From: Chara braunii
Taxonomy: Eukaryota > Streptophyta > Charophyceae > Charales > Characeae
NCBI GenBank assembly: GCA_003427395.1
Contig: BFEA01000341.1
Coordinates: 491,570 to 520,135 of the forward strand
Reading direction: 5' to 3'
Length of the DNA: 28,566 nt
The notes under the pieces are model-generated. The model was given only the letters and a program-made list of their open reading frames with translations. It searched no databases and was not told the DNA's origin. Made by a program: the position numbers and the translations under genes. Below, piece after piece: positions 17,220 to 27,192 of this stretch (the first letter of the stretch is position 1; every line of letters begins with the position of its first letter).

Positions 17220-17740
17220 CAGAGCCCTGTGGGGTCCAACTCTTATTCCAGGAGCATGGTCCCACTAGCAAAGGGATAGGATAGAAAAGAGTTTGTGTGG
17301 CAGTCGAGTGACCCAAATACTGGCGTGCAGTACTCGTGATCCCATGGTCAGTATTTTACATGTATTACCCAAAAAAGTAAGGAGATCTTGGTTCCCCTCC
17401 TCCTCTCCTTAACACTGGGCTTGCCGGTGCAAAGGAAGCTTCCCTCCAAAATCTTTTCAATCCGTTGGGGGTATGGCCAACCCCAAAAGAGATTGGGGTC
17501 GGCCATAGGCCCACTGGATAGAAGATTTTCAGTATTTTGCTTGCTGTTGTGCAATTATCTCATTAAATGTGGCAGTTACTTTGTTCGCTGTTGTTGCAAC
17601 CACCACCATCAGATCTCTTTGTGATCTGATGGCTGGGAAGCACTCCGCCGTGATTTCAGGTGGGAGGTCTCTGTTTCTTTTTTTTCTTTTTGCCTTTCTC
17701 TGATTTTCTCACCCCAGAAATTTGTAATGAACCTGTCAGG
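17220..17740. other. No feature recognised
   Basis: Only weak inverted phrases, such as GATTGGGGTCGGCC near 17490 and AGATCTCTTTGTGATCTG near 17610. No coding domain. Confidence 0.4.
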
Positions 17741-17741
17741 C

Positions 17742-17933
17742 CGCTGCCACTCAGTGTCACACGGGATCGGCCAAACTCCTATCCGACTGCTAATGGGACC
17801 ATGCTCCAGATGTACTTCCAGGAAGCTGCAGTGGATATATATCTTTTAAATAACAAATTTGGAGTGGATTGAACAAACGGGAAAAAAAAGAGGCACTGCA
17901 CTGGCCAACAAAAAAAAAAAAAAAAAAAAAAAA
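17742..17933 (+). repeat. Dispersed repeat with 24-A tail, copy 1
   Basis: GGCCGCTGCCACTCAGTGTC through TGCTAATGGGACCATGCTCC (about 70 bp) is repeated with few changes, inverted, at 23618-23688. A poly(A) of 24 at 17910-17933 follows, preceded by ATTGAACAAACGGGAAAAAA. Probably the end of a retroelement. Confidence 0.6.
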
Positions 17934-17951
17934 CCAGTGGCGGGAAGGGAC

Positions 17952-18095
17952 GAAGGTGCCTGGCAGTGGCACCAAAGGTTACAAGAAAATCAGAAATAAA
18001 TTCAAATAATAAAATGAAAGCAAGAAGGTGCCTGGCAGTGGCACCAAAGGTTACAAGAAAATCGGAAGTAAATTCAAATAATAAAATGAAAACGA
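17952..18095 (+). repeat. 72-bp tandem duplication
   Basis: Two adjacent units beginning GAAGGTGCCTGGCAGTGGCA, exactly 72 bp apart, differing at only a few positions. A recent local duplication. Confidence 0.9.
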
Positions 18096-18102
18096 AAGTA
18101 CG

Positions 18103-18609
18103 ATTCAAACAAAAGACCTGGCCCTTTCGACTTTTTGGAAACTGTTGATGGACCTGGTCATGAGCAAGCATGCGAGCCTGCTCTGGCTCTTGATGCACTT
18201 AGCACTCCCGGTCAACACTTGGTGTGCTAAAAGAACCGTGAAGGCTGTATCGGAATGTCAAATATGTCCAGGAACCCGAATGGAAGACATTCAACACTTT
18301 GTGCTGCAATGTGTAGTCTCCAGACCCTTTTGGGAATGGTGGAGACAATCGGATGTCCCGATTCCGGGAGCGGACACCCGTTGTGGGGACAGGTATATCC
18401 TCCTGGGGACTGCAGCTAGGTGAACTGTGATACAGGTACAATTTGCCCATGTGGAAGAGACAATCAGAGGTGTCATCCTGTGGACCCTATGGAACCTCAG
18501 AAATGCGAGAGTGAGGAAGGGGGAACACCTTACACCGCCAATGACCGGCAGATTGGGAGTACCGGGTGCAAAAAAAGGGTTTCTCGGCAAAGGCTATCAA
18601 GTGGTTTAG
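18103..18609 (+). pseudogene. LINE ORF2 C-terminal fragment (zf-RVT)
   Basis: One frame with a single TGA at 18421. The first part reads STFWKLLMDLVMSKHASLLW, LALPVNTW, then the zinc-binding C-x2-C...H...C (ECQICPGTRMEDIQHFVLQC). After the stop the homology continues as RGVILWTLWNLRNARVRKG, the usual segment after zf-RVT. Aligned to the main LINE this equals roughly its 7300-8000 region, but it is clearly diverged and belongs to another subfamily. RT is missing through 5' truncation. Confidence 0.8.
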
Positions 18610-19063
18610 TTGCAGATGGGATGCTTTCTCGGGCCTGGCTAGAGTGGACACTCAGCTGGACAGCCCACCGATGTTGCTATTCTCTTCCTTCTTTGTGTAA
18701 TATGTTGTATGAGACCTTTAGAGTTCTTTTTAGTACATAATGAGAATGGTTAGCACAGTAGTTCACAGCTTGTGTAACAAAGTTGTGTGCAACAAAGGTG
18801 TGAGAGAACAGTTGGGTGAATCTCTGGGTATCTAGTTGGTGGTACTCTGAATGAAGCATTGAGAAATAGGATAGCCGGCATGCTACTGGGGTAAGTGCTC
18901 TGAGCAATTGCTCATCTAGCTACGCTGCTTTTCCTTTTCGTTGTTTCGGTTTTCTTTTTGTTTTGACTAACCACCCAAGACAGGTCTTTTTGCTGTGGTA
19001 GGGATGGGTTTGGCCGGGAGTTGCCCAGCCCAACAGACCATGGCAATGATGGCATAAATGTAA

Positions 19064-19087
19064 GGGACGCCAGACCCGAATTCCGGC
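19064..19087 (+). repeat. Conserved LINE/SINE 3'-end stem-loop, copy b
   Basis: GGGACGCCAGACCCGAATTC motif. GCCAGA (19069-19074) and TCCGGC (19082-19087) pair with one mismatch around a 7-nt loop. The poly(A) follows within 25 nt. Confidence 0.65.
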
Positions 19088-19118
19088 AGAAAGGGATGGA
19101 ACTTGTTCTAAAAAAAAA

Positions 19119-19807
19119 CCAGAAAAAAGACCCTGCCGTCGGCATGGCAGGAAGCTCACGAGGTGTGGCGGAGCGCGTGGGCGCGAGGGGGGGTGAGGTT
19201 TCGTGAGTCCCTGGCGGGTACTCGGCCATGGCTGGTCCTGGCCGACGTTGTTGGTAGTCCTTGCTGGTCTTGAAAGGCGTGGTTAGTATGTGGGGAGGAC
19301 CGGAAGGCGGGATAGGGTTGCCGCTGTATACGAGATATGGAGCTGGATTGGGAGGGGCGTTGTAGCCCGCCTGATCTTCAGGTACGTAGCCTGAATTCTA
19401 CTGTTGTTGACTTGCGGGGTCAACAATCAAGTGGGGAGGTCGCTGTTGCTGGATTGGGACGCTATTGCGGTTGTGTTTTTTTTAGTGCAGTTAGTGGTGG
19501 AGCACCGCAATTTCAGCACACTGTTTTCAAGCCGATCTATATTGTGGCGCTGATTATGGAAGCAGTTCATGTTAAGGGATGGTTGATAGTGCCCTGTTTT
19601 GGCGGCTTCTAGTGATCTTGGTGGACAGATATTTCGTTTGGGTGCTCTCCGTTTTAGAGGAGGGTTTCTGAAGTTGCTGTTCGTGGTCTACCGACGGTAG
19701 AGTTTCATTTTTCTTCGACTGCTTGGTTAAACTTTTTGAAATCGATGGGGTTATGCCCAGAGCTTGAGACCCTGACCGCAGTGATGACCATCTACGTGCG
19801 CGCACGC

Positions 19808-19810
<3 letters not shown>
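19119..19810. other. No feature recognised
   Basis: G/T-rich DNA similar in style to 8612-9060. No gene or RNA found. Confidence 0.4.

Positions 19811-19875
<65 letters not shown>
19811..19875 (+). repeat. (GA)n microsatellite
   Basis: About 65 bp of GA dinucleotides. Confidence 0.95.
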
Positions 19876-19876
<1 letters not shown>

Positions 19877-20246
19877 GAATCTATGAATCTGACCGAAAGA
19901 TCACGACCAGATATGTTGGTTTCTGATAATCGTTTGAAATTTAGTAGGTTGGTTGTAGTTTTTTCGCGATTTTAGCCTTTTTGAACTTGCTGGGCTATGT
20001 GTCCCCCATGGCAGCGGTCGTGGCGGCCATGACTGCAGCCCGCGGTTGAGGCCGTGGGGCTGCGGTCATGACCGCCACGGTCATGGCCGAAATAGACCCG
20101 CTGCGGCCGCGGGGAGGGGGATCCTGCCAATCGGGGTCGGGATTCCGGCGGCGGGACCTGGGCCCCAACCCCCCATAATGAAAAAAGAAAAAGAAAAAAA
20201 AAGGGGGGGGGGGTTCAAAACCTGCCGGTTTTTTTTCGTTCTTTTT

Positions 20247-20253
20247 TTTTTAA

Positions 20254-20285
<32 letters not shown>

Positions 20286-20370
20286 GTTGATTGGTCGATT
20301 TTTTTTTGGATTCATTTTTTGATTTTTTGATTGATTGGTTGATTGGTTAATTGGTTGACTGATTGATTGG

Positions 20371-20401
<31 letters not shown>

Positions 20402-20505
20402 GTTGATTGATTGATTGATTGATTGGTGGGGGAGGGGTCCCCTCCCCCCTCGGCACACACACACACACACCCGGGTTGAACCCACCTTTTTTTTTTCCTC
20501 TGTTT

Positions 20506-20550
<45 letters not shown>

Positions 20551-20593
20551 GGGGAAGGGGTCGCCCTCCCCCCCCGCACACACACACACACAN

Positions 20594-20676
<83 letters not shown>

Positions 20677-20781
20677 GCGCGCGGGGGCCGAACCCGCTGT
20701 GTATTTTTTTTGACCTTTTCTTTTTTTAGATTGATTGATTGATTGGTTGGTTGGTGGGAAAGGGGTCGCCCTTCCCCCCCG

Positions 20782-20824
<43 letters not shown>

Positions 20825-20877
20825 CGGCACGCGCGGAGGGGTAGAACCCGCTGTTTCTTTTTTCTACTTTTTCTCTT

Positions 20878-20909
<32 letters not shown>

Positions 20910-21027
20910 AATTGATTTTGATTGATTGGTTGGTTGGTGGGGAAGGGGTTGCCCTTCCCCCCTGCACACACACACAAACACATACACACACACACACACA
21001 CACACATACACACACACACACACACAA
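20247..21027 (+). repeat. Four tandem modules: T-run, GATT array, G/C hairpin, CA tract
   Basis: The modules end with CA tracts near 20473, 20674, 20822 and 21027. Each has a short GAACCC-type lead (such as GGGTTGAACCC at 20473 and AGAACCCGCTGTTTC at 20841), a T-rich stretch, a GATT array, a G/C inverted repeat (for example GGGGGAGGGG at 20428-20437 facing CCCCTCCCCC) and a CA tract. The unit length varies with the microsatellites. A single N lies at 20593. Asn-Gln-Ser-Ile and Cys-Val frames here are microsatellite translations. Confidence 0.85.
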
Positions 21028-21076
21028 CTCTGGGCGATGTGGTGAGTCCTTATCCATCAGTCAAATGCATCCTGGG

Positions 21077-21134
21077 CAGACTGTCCCGGGTTCAACCTCC
21101 TGATGAGTCAGTGAAAGTCCGACGAAACAGTCTG
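21077..21134 (+). ncRNA. Hammerhead ribozyme motif, type III (copy 1)
   Basis: Stem III is CAGACTGT (21077-21084) paired with ACAGTCTG (21127-21134), 8 bp perfect, with cleavage expected after C21085. Core CTGATGA is at 21100-21106. Stem II is GTCAG / CCGAC (21107-21111 and 21119-21123) with a single A-C mismatch. Core GAAA is at 21124-21127. Stem I is weaker than in the 11410 copy: the first two bases (CC for GA) no longer pair, leaving GG-CC with a GGTTCAACC apex. The catalytic core is intact, but stem I damage makes efficient cleavage doubtful. The 45 bp after it matches the degraded copy at 885-952. Confidence 0.8.
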
Positions 21135-21173
21135 GTATAGTAATGCTTTTTTTAGTATATAGTGAATATGACA

Positions 21174-21190
21174 ACACACACACACACAAG
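21174..21190 (+). repeat. (CA)n microsatellite
   Basis: Short CA run after ATGACAACA, as after the degraded hammerhead copy at 930-1000. Confidence 0.85.
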
Positions 21191-21309
21191 AAAAAAAATA
21201 AATTCCCTCTTTTTAATTTCCTTTCTTTTTTATTAAAATACTTGTTTTTTCGTTTTCTATTTTTTTAAAATATAAAAGCACTTCTTAATTCAAAACAAAA
21301 AATATCCAG

Positions 21310-21334
21310 TTGTAGGGATTTTCAAACCCTACAA
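21310..21334. repeat. TTGTAGGG hairpin in the element's right arm
   Basis: TTGTAGGG (21310-21317) pairs with CCCTACAA (21327-21334), 9-nt loop, within AT-rich DNA. It corresponds to 14149-14173 with one compensated base pair. Confidence 0.75.
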
Positions 21335-21500
21335 CGCCGTTTTTTTTTGTTTTTTTTTTGGTCCATTAATTTTGGTTTTTAAAATATGTGAAATTCTCCG
21401 CCGCGCCCAACCGCTGGGGCCAAGGCCTGCGGTCGGGATCCCGACCGCCATCCGAGTTTGACCCCCTGGTCATGACCGCGGGGGATTCATAGCTGCTGGG

Positions 21501-21990
21501 TGCCGTTTTAGGCGAATAGTGTTTTGTGCTTAGTTGGTTTTGTTTGTGGTTGGTCTTAGTGTCTTGTGTTTAGTTGGTTTTGTTTTTTCTTCGGGTTTTG
21601 TTTGGTCTTACGTTTGTTTTAATTGAGTGTGTCAGCCTCGTTCGTCCCTAGCAAGTGGTGTTGAACACACGACTGTGTGTCCTTATAGGAATGGAAAACC
21701 CTATTTGTTCTGTTGCTACGATCCTGTTTGGCTGTGGATGGAATTGTATGACTACTCATAGATTGGCAACCCTATAGTTATCTGTTGCCGAGATTTCATC
21801 GCTGTGACGAGCTTGTTAGGAATTATGATAGTTTTCGCTATTGGGGCTTTTAGATTGTTTTCACAACTTTTCAGATAATTTAGATTGTTTTCGGATAATA
21901 CACGGAACGGATACAACAATAGAGGGTAGCTTGGTGATAGCTGCCTGTTTGGCAGTTTGCTCTTGGGGCCAGAAATTTTGCTTTGGATGT
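21501..21990. other. No gene; short direct repeat
   Basis: GTGTTTTGTGCTTAGTTGGT at about 21519 recurs at about 21559 (GTGTCTTGTGTTTAGTTGGT). The rest shows no recognised feature. Confidence 0.45.
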
Positions 21991-21992
21991 GA

Positions 21993-22146
21993 GGGACGCC
22001 AGACCCGGTTTCTGGCTGATATAATGAAAAGCGACCTCCGCATGAACCTGGCCGGAGTGCCCGGATCATGCCGGTGTGTCGGTAACCCCGTGTGTCCGGA
22101 GAACGGTCTCTACAACAACCTGGGCTTAAAAAAAAAAAAAAAAAAA
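21993..22146 (+). mobile_element. Poly(A)-tailed retroelement 3' end with stem-loop, copy c
   Basis: GGGACGCCAGACCCGGTTTC motif. GCCAGA (21998-22003) pairs perfectly with TCTGGC (22011-22016) around CCCGGTT. About 110 nt later come 19 A (22128-22146). A SINE or very short LINE 3' end; the 5' limit is unknown. Confidence 0.6.
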
Positions 22147-22405
22147 GGTTGCCCCGCTTTTTTGAAAAAAATAAGAAAAGAAGAAAAAAGAAGAAGGAAA
22201 AAAAAGAAAAAGGGAAAACGTTAACGTGGTCAAAACAATCACGAAATAAGTTCTGGTCAAACCTGAGTCCCAGAGAGTAGGTTAACCGACCCCCCAATTT
22301 TCACCCTCATTTATAAGAAAACCAAAGGGTCATTTTAACCATACTTTACACCAATCTGTAGAGTGCACTTCTTACTAACATATTGTGCCAACAACAATAA
22401 GAATA
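22147..22405. other. Purine-rich stretch and unassigned DNA
   Basis: A/G-rich to 22222, then AT-rich. No gene. Confidence 0.4.
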
Positions 22406-22495
22406 GGGGCGTTCTATTCGGGTGAAGATGGCGGCCTTGGCTACTTGTCTGCAAAGTACCGGACGATCCTGTAGTACCCCGAATAGAACACTCCC
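22406..22495. mobile_element. ~90-bp inverted-repeat element (GGGCGTTCTATTCGGG)
   Basis: GGGCGTTCTATTCGGGTGAAG at the left faces CCCCGAATAGAACACTCCC at the right. The left arm equals the inner arm of the CTACC-type element at 1761-1870 (CCGGGCGTTCTATTCGGGTG), and a related phrase, GGGTTCTATTCGG, lies at about 22571. Same or related MITE family. Confidence 0.55.
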
Positions 22496-22957
22496 TCGTT
22501 CAATTCAGCTGCATGTGAGGCAACAGTCGGTCTAGATATCCATAGATACAAGGATGATGACTGTCACAGTGGGTTCTATTCGGAGAAAGATGGTGGGGCC
22601 CACTCAGCACACGGATTCCTTTCTTTTTCTTTTTTTGTTGGACGTCATTACACTTTTTGAAAGGGGGGCGCTCAGGTACTGAGGGGAGGCATAGGGATTG
22701 GTCCTGTTGGCATGGTCCCTGATGCTACCGGCTTTCTCCTGGCCGGTATTGCCCACCTGCAGGTCGGGAGCAGCCCCTGCATGTTCTCTTGTGAACACGG
22801 TTCTGGCTGCTACGGGGTTCCCCGTAGGACTATAATTAGCAGTGGTTGGTAGGTAGTGTGAGGTGAAATTGAGAGAAAATTTAGCTTCTTCAAAAACAAA
22901 AACGAGAAAGGGGGGCACCAATCCCACATAATGGCCAGAGATGGGAGCATTACCCAG

Positions 22958-23156
22958 TTTTTTTCTTTTCTTTTTCTTTTTCTTTTTTTTTTTTTTTTTT
23001 CTTTTTTTTTCTTTTTTTTTCTTTTCTTTACATGAAGGTCTACACTAGCTGTAGTGGTACGAATCTACAGCTAGTGATACCGTCAGATGGCTCCAGTCTA
23101 TTTGTGGGGAGTTTGACATGCTTGAAACGTGCTTGAAACCGGGTCCAGCGTCCCAT
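22958..23156 (-). mobile_element. Retroelement 3' end with stem-loop, copy d (minus strand)
   Basis: On the minus strand GGGACGCTGGACCCGGTTTC starts at 23153. GCTGGA and TCAAGC (23149-23131) pair with one mismatch. Then CTCCCCACAAATAGACTGGAG matches the 3' untranslated region of the 4770-8604 LINE, and an A-rich tail (T-rich on plus, 22958-23029) follows. Confidence 0.65.
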
Positions 23157-23617
23157 TCGAGAACGAATTGATACAAAAGGAACTGTTCCCAGGATCCCGG
23201 ATAGAGGCCTTGCAGAAAAAGAAAAAAGAAAAAAAGAGAGCCATATAAAACTTGGGACTCTGGTCCCTGCCCACTTTTCCTTCGATGTAGACCTTGGTCC
23301 TCTAGCACCCCTGGCCTGCAATTCAGCAGAAAAATTCTAAAAAATATCATATCCCCACGAATAGATTGGAGCATCATCTCATAAAAAAGAAAAAAAAAGA
23401 AAGGCCATTGGGAAGGTTCCGTCTGTTCCTGAAGATTCCTGAATTCATCTTGTTTCGGCCGCTCCCCCCAAAAAAAACTGCATTAAACTATACTCTAGCG
23501 CCCCTTGGTGCTCTTTGCCCCTCCGATTCAAGGTGGTCTAGGGCCCAGAAGCCACGCTGACAGGACAATGCCCCCTCGCCTGTTCCTGCTCACCAAAGTG
23601 GAGTTCAGACCCCAGGA
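23157..23617. other. No feature recognised
   Basis: Contains two A-rich runs (near 23216 and 23382). No gene or clear repeat. Confidence 0.4.
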
Positions 23618-23688
23618 GCACGGTCCCATTAGCAGTAGGGTAGGAGTGTGGCCGATCCAGTGTGACANTGAGTGGCAGCGGCCTTTTT
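23618..23688 (-). repeat. Dispersed repeat, copy 2 (inverted)
   Basis: Inverse of 17742-17812, with a few substitutions and a single N at 23668. Confidence 0.7.
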
Positions 23689-23778
23689 TTTTTTTTTAAA
23701 CAGGCCCAGAGGCCGGGGTCCTCACAGTCTACCTGGAGTGACCGAACCGAACATGCTGAGAACCAGGCTCAGCGTCCC
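23684..23778 (-). mobile_element. Retroelement 3' end with stem-loop, copy e (minus strand)
   Basis: On the minus strand GAGGGACGCTGAGCCTGGTT begins at about 23780. GCTGAG and CTCAGC (23773-23755) pair perfectly around CCTGGTT. Then CCTCTGGGCCTGTTT is followed by 14 A (23697-23684). Confidence 0.65.
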
Positions 23779-23783
23779 TCATA

Positions 23784-23886
23784 TGATTATAATGATGATG
23801 ATGATGATGATGAACCTCTGCTGATTCTATGTAAGCTGTAAGATAATGATACTAATGATGATGATAATGATAATGATGATGATTAG
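23784..23886 (+). repeat. (GAT)n imperfect trinucleotide repeat
   Basis: ATGATGATG and AATGATGATG runs in two blocks. Confidence 0.85.
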
Positions 23887-24479
23887 TATGTAAAAAATTT
23901 AGAAGACTATGGGCCTCGTTAGACACTCCTTACGAGTTGAGCCACAAGGACATTTCCTTGTGGCTCTTGAGGGAAATTTGCGGCGTCGTTCCACTCATCC
24001 TTGGGGACCTGCCCCGAGGATGTTTCCTTGTGGCATGCCCGCAGCCATTTTCATACGGAAATTAGTGGCCGCAGGGTTGGTGGTCCTTGGTCCACCGTCT
24101 TTTGTCCATGTGGAGGCGGCGTGGTCCAGCGACGTGTGGCGGGAAAGAGCATGAAGCGGGCGACGGGAAAAAAATTTAACCCAGGGGGCGTAGACGTTTG
24201 AAATTTGAATTTGACGGCTGCGACGACGGTGACGACGTGCGGCTGGCGGCGTGAAGACGGTGTACTGCTGAAACCGGCTCAGCGGCGGTGTCACTTCCGT
24301 CCCCCGGCCGTTGCGAGTGCGCAGGCATCGTCGGGTGCGTCCATCACCGTCGACCTTCGCACACGTTGACTGCGCCTTGAAACACATCTCCGTCTGTGGG
24401 ACTGCATCCACAGAAAAGGGGCCAGCTTTCGACGGACGTCTTCGGCATCTTCGTTGGGTGTGGAAGGATGACACACACG

Positions 24480-24840
24480 GCAGCGGAGCGATGGGTCCGT
24501 GTCCAGGTCGCGGCTATGGAGGGCGGCGTAGAGGCTGGACGTGCGGTGTTGACACCTCTTGAGCTGCAGGCCGTGGCGGCGGCCGTGTCTACTGTTGTTC
24601 TTCGATGTCAGCAGGAGAGGGCGCTGGGACGATTGAAGGAGCAGTTGCTCGCGCGTAGACGGAGGACATTGATGCAAGCTCCAGACGATGGCCCTGACAA
24701 CGTGGCGACCTCGGAGGCTGTTGTTCAGTTGTGCTACGTGTTGGGTTGCGGAGTGATTCCTCGAGCGACGCCGAGGTGGTGGATGAAGCGCAGGACAGGG
24801 AGCTGTTGGTCTGCCGTTGGTCAGTCGTCAATCCATCCTG
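24480..24840 (+). pseudogene. Possible coding remnant in the 1766-bp element
   Basis: LELQAVAAAV, LRCQQERALG and EQLLARRRRTL, then an acidic DSSSDAEVVDEAQD in another phase, have a helical, basic-then-acidic look. This could be a remnant of an N-terminal region of a Harbinger protein. No catalytic or DNA-binding motif is present, so this is weak. Confidence 0.2.
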
Positions 24841-24940
24841 TCGCCGATCCATCCTGTCGATTCCTCGACCGATGCCGAGGTGGTGGATGAAGCGTAGGAC
24901 AGCGAGCATCCGGTCTGCCGGTCTGTCATTGGAAGATCTC
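24755..24940 (+). repeat. 104-bp direct duplication inside the 1766-bp element
   Basis: GATTCCTCGAGCGACGCCGA at 24755 and GATTCCTCGACCGATGCCGA at 24859 begin two diverged copies (GAGGTGGTGGATGAAGCG in both). The second copy is partial. Confidence 0.75.
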
Positions 24941-25679
24941 CTTTTGCGAGCCGCGACAGGGAGCAGGCCGACGAAACACACGTGGAAGAAGACAACGATG
25001 AGAAGCAGCACGACGACGAGGAATAGCAGAGGCAGTCTGTGCAGCAGGTCGGCCATGTAAGGGTCATGGAAAGGGCAGCAGATCCACGTCATTGGTCGAC
25101 CATCCAGTGAAGAACTCCATAAACAGAAGAAAAAACGAGGGAAGATCTGTGCTCCGACGTGCAAGGCATGACGACAAATGACGAAAACGACGATCTTCCA
25201 AAATAAAATCGTCGTCGCCGAACGCAGCGACGGCGCGTACAAGCATTCAAATTTCCGACCGTTGTCGACGATCGCCCAGTGCAGCAGACCGCATGACACC
25301 GGCCGGCGACGCCGGATTCGACGGACGGAGGCCTCACGCGGACGGTGACCGTTTGGAGCCGTTGGGGTGCCACCCAGACGGTGGAGGGCAGGGATGTCCG
25401 TGCTCCCGTTTGGTGGACCACGTCTGGACCACCCTCAAACTGAAACTGTGCGTCGACGCATGCCTTCGCCGCTCCGAATTCCGTGCTTCCTTGTGCTCCG
25501 AGGGACCTCAGGAGGTCACTTGGGGATTAGGAAAAATTGCTTGTAGCCACAAGGACGCCACAAGGAAATCTCCTTGTGATGTTTTCACATTTTTTTTCAC
25601 GAATCGTCCCCAAGGACAGGTGGAACGAGCACTTCCTTGTGGATTTCGGGTCCACAAGGAGTGTCTAACGAGGCCCTAT

Positions 25680-26035
25680 GCTATATCAACAAATCTGGCC
25701 TCCTAATCCTAGAACAACTCCTGGCCCTCCCTGTACCAGGACATTACATCTCAGAGGCAATGCCATCCTAACCAACATCAACCATAGCTGACCTGTTCTC
25801 GCCACCTAGACTATCCCTGGTCCCATAGGTTGTCAAGGCAGCCCCCCCGGTTCGCCTTTGGATTGCTTTCCTCCCTCAGCAAATGCTGCAAATCCCCAGA
25901 TCTCTCTACAAGGCCTGGCAGGTTCATTACGAATTTATGAGCTGAGAAAACAGGAGAATTATTACCCACAGAGCGCGCGTTAGCGCTACCACTAGCGCTA
26001 TGGCTAGCGGGCGCCGGGCCACCGCGGCACGTGGA
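25680..26035. other. Unassigned DNA with AGCGCT palindromes
   Basis: GTTAGCGCTACCACTAGCGCTATGGCTAGC near 25979-26008 holds repeated AGCGCT/GCTAGC palindromes. No gene is established. A minus-strand open frame (25811-26278) ends in a balanced stretch (HKFVMNLPGLVERSGDLQHL) but is otherwise repeat-derived. Confidence 0.4.
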
Positions 26036-26039
26036 TGGT

Positions 26040-26330
26040 GGCATGCTGGTTGCTTGCAGGCGAGGCGCTGGCTGGTCGGAGGTGGCAGGGCGCTGGCTTC
26101 TCGCAGGTTGCGAGGCGCTGGCTTCTCGCGAGTGGCGAGGCACTGGCTGTGTGAGTGCATCGAGGTGCTGGCTGCTGGCGGGTGGCGAGGCGCTGGCAAC
26201 AGGTGAGTGGTGGGGCGCTGGCGACTTGCGGTTGGCGAGGCGCTGGCTTGTGGTGACTAGTAACATGCTAGCTGACACGTGGCGCGGTGCTGGCAGCCGT
26301 CTGGAGGGAGGCGCTGGTGCGAGGGTGCTG
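26040..26330 (+). repeat. GAGGCGCTGGC minisatellite
   Basis: About ten diverged units of roughly 25-30 bp, each with GCGCTGGC (GGCGAGGCGCTGGCTTCTCG type). The minus frame gives a Pro/Ala/Ser/Arg-rich repeat peptide. Confidence 0.85.
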
Positions 26331-27041
26331 TGATGTTGTGAAGTAGATGGGGGTTAGTGCTTGATGCACGCGCGGTATCCAGAGGCGCTGGGTCATTAAT
26401 ACGTCACAGGCTGACGTGGCATCTGGCCTGAGGCACAGAGGAAAAGGGAGAATGGTAGTAGCAGCTGCTGTTTGAACATTTTCCCTGTGTTTTTCACATG
26501 AAGTACTCCATAGCCAAGACCTTTAAAGAGGTTGGAGAGCTCATGCGAGTTGACGAAGTCGATGTCGGTGGAGGAAAGTGGAGTCAACCCCGTGGAGACC
26601 AAAGTGCGGAGAACGTTAATCCTACTTGAAGAATCATCACAGTGCCACTGAGAGAGTATCATCAAGAGAGCGGCTAGGAGGTCATCATCAATCTATATAT
26701 GTGCTTTCGTCTGTTTTTTGTCTTGTGCAGGTTATCCATCAAGAGCAGCAAGATTGTCATCATTGTCATTTCAGCCGGGGTTTTTCATCAAGGACACCGT
26801 CATTTTCGTAATCCTCATTTGGTTACTAGTGGGAATCATCATCGGCTTCTCTAATTCGTCATCCATGTTATTTATCTTCTTTTTATCTTCTTCATGATCA
26901 TCATCCAGACTTCTCTGTAAAAATTGTAATCATCGTCATCTTCTATTTTCATTACAGTAATAATGAGTTGTCAATCTTCCACACCGATGCCATTAGGGCA
27001 CCGCAAGTCCAATGTTCTTTATTTATTTTCACCATTTTTAT
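26331..27041. other. No gene established; ATC-rich toward the end
   Basis: A minus-strand open frame at 26396-26665 has balanced composition but no domain I know. From 26620 on, ATCATC motifs increase. Confidence 0.4.
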
Positions 27042-27088
<47 letters not shown>

Positions 27089-27108
27089 TGATCATCATCA
27101 TCATCATG

Positions 27109-27141
<33 letters not shown>

Positions 27142-27158
27142 TACCAATCTGAATCTTT

Positions 27159-27192
<34 letters not shown>

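Larger units (their letters stand above)
18103..19118 (+). mobile_element. Second 5'-truncated LINE
   Basis: ORF2 tail (18103-18609), then about 500 nt of 3' untranslated sequence with the shared stem-loop motif at 19064-19087, then A residues at 19110-19118. The 3' untranslated length is nearly the same as in the 4770-8604 LINE. The 5' limit is set by homology only and no target duplication was found. Confidence 0.6.
19995..21492. mobile_element. 1498-bp TIR element, relative of the 4171-bp element
   Basis: The left end CTATGTGTCCCCCATGG and the right end, read inward from 21492 as CTATGAATCCCCCGCGG, match at 13 of 17 positions. The flanking octamers TTGCTGGG (19987-19994) and CTGCTGGG (21493-21500) differ at one base, fitting the 8-bp duplication of its relative. 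Content in order: GC-rich arm with GGTCATGACCGC motifs, A-run and G-run, four GATT-hairpin-CA modules, a hammerhead ribozyme, a CA tract, AT-rich DNA with the TTGTAGGG hairpin, and a GC-rich arm. No protein gene, so it is non-autonomous. Confidence 0.75.
23911..25676. mobile_element. 1766-bp Harbinger-like TIR element
   Basis: The left end GGGCCTCGTTAGACACTCCT and the right end, its exact inverse at 25657-25676, are flanked by TAT (23908-23910 and 25677-25679). A 3-bp duplication and GGGCC ends fit PIF/Harbinger. CCACAAGGA or its inverse occurs at least seven times, all within about 130 bp of either end, including a perfect 12-bp hairpin (23939-23950 with 23955-23966). No transposase motifs, so it is non-autonomous. 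Confidence 0.8.

Noticed and set aside
20250-21023. 257-residue Cys/Val and Asn/Gln repeat frame (minus strand)
   Set aside because: It translates the CA and GATT arrays in turn. It includes an N and has no non-repeat content.
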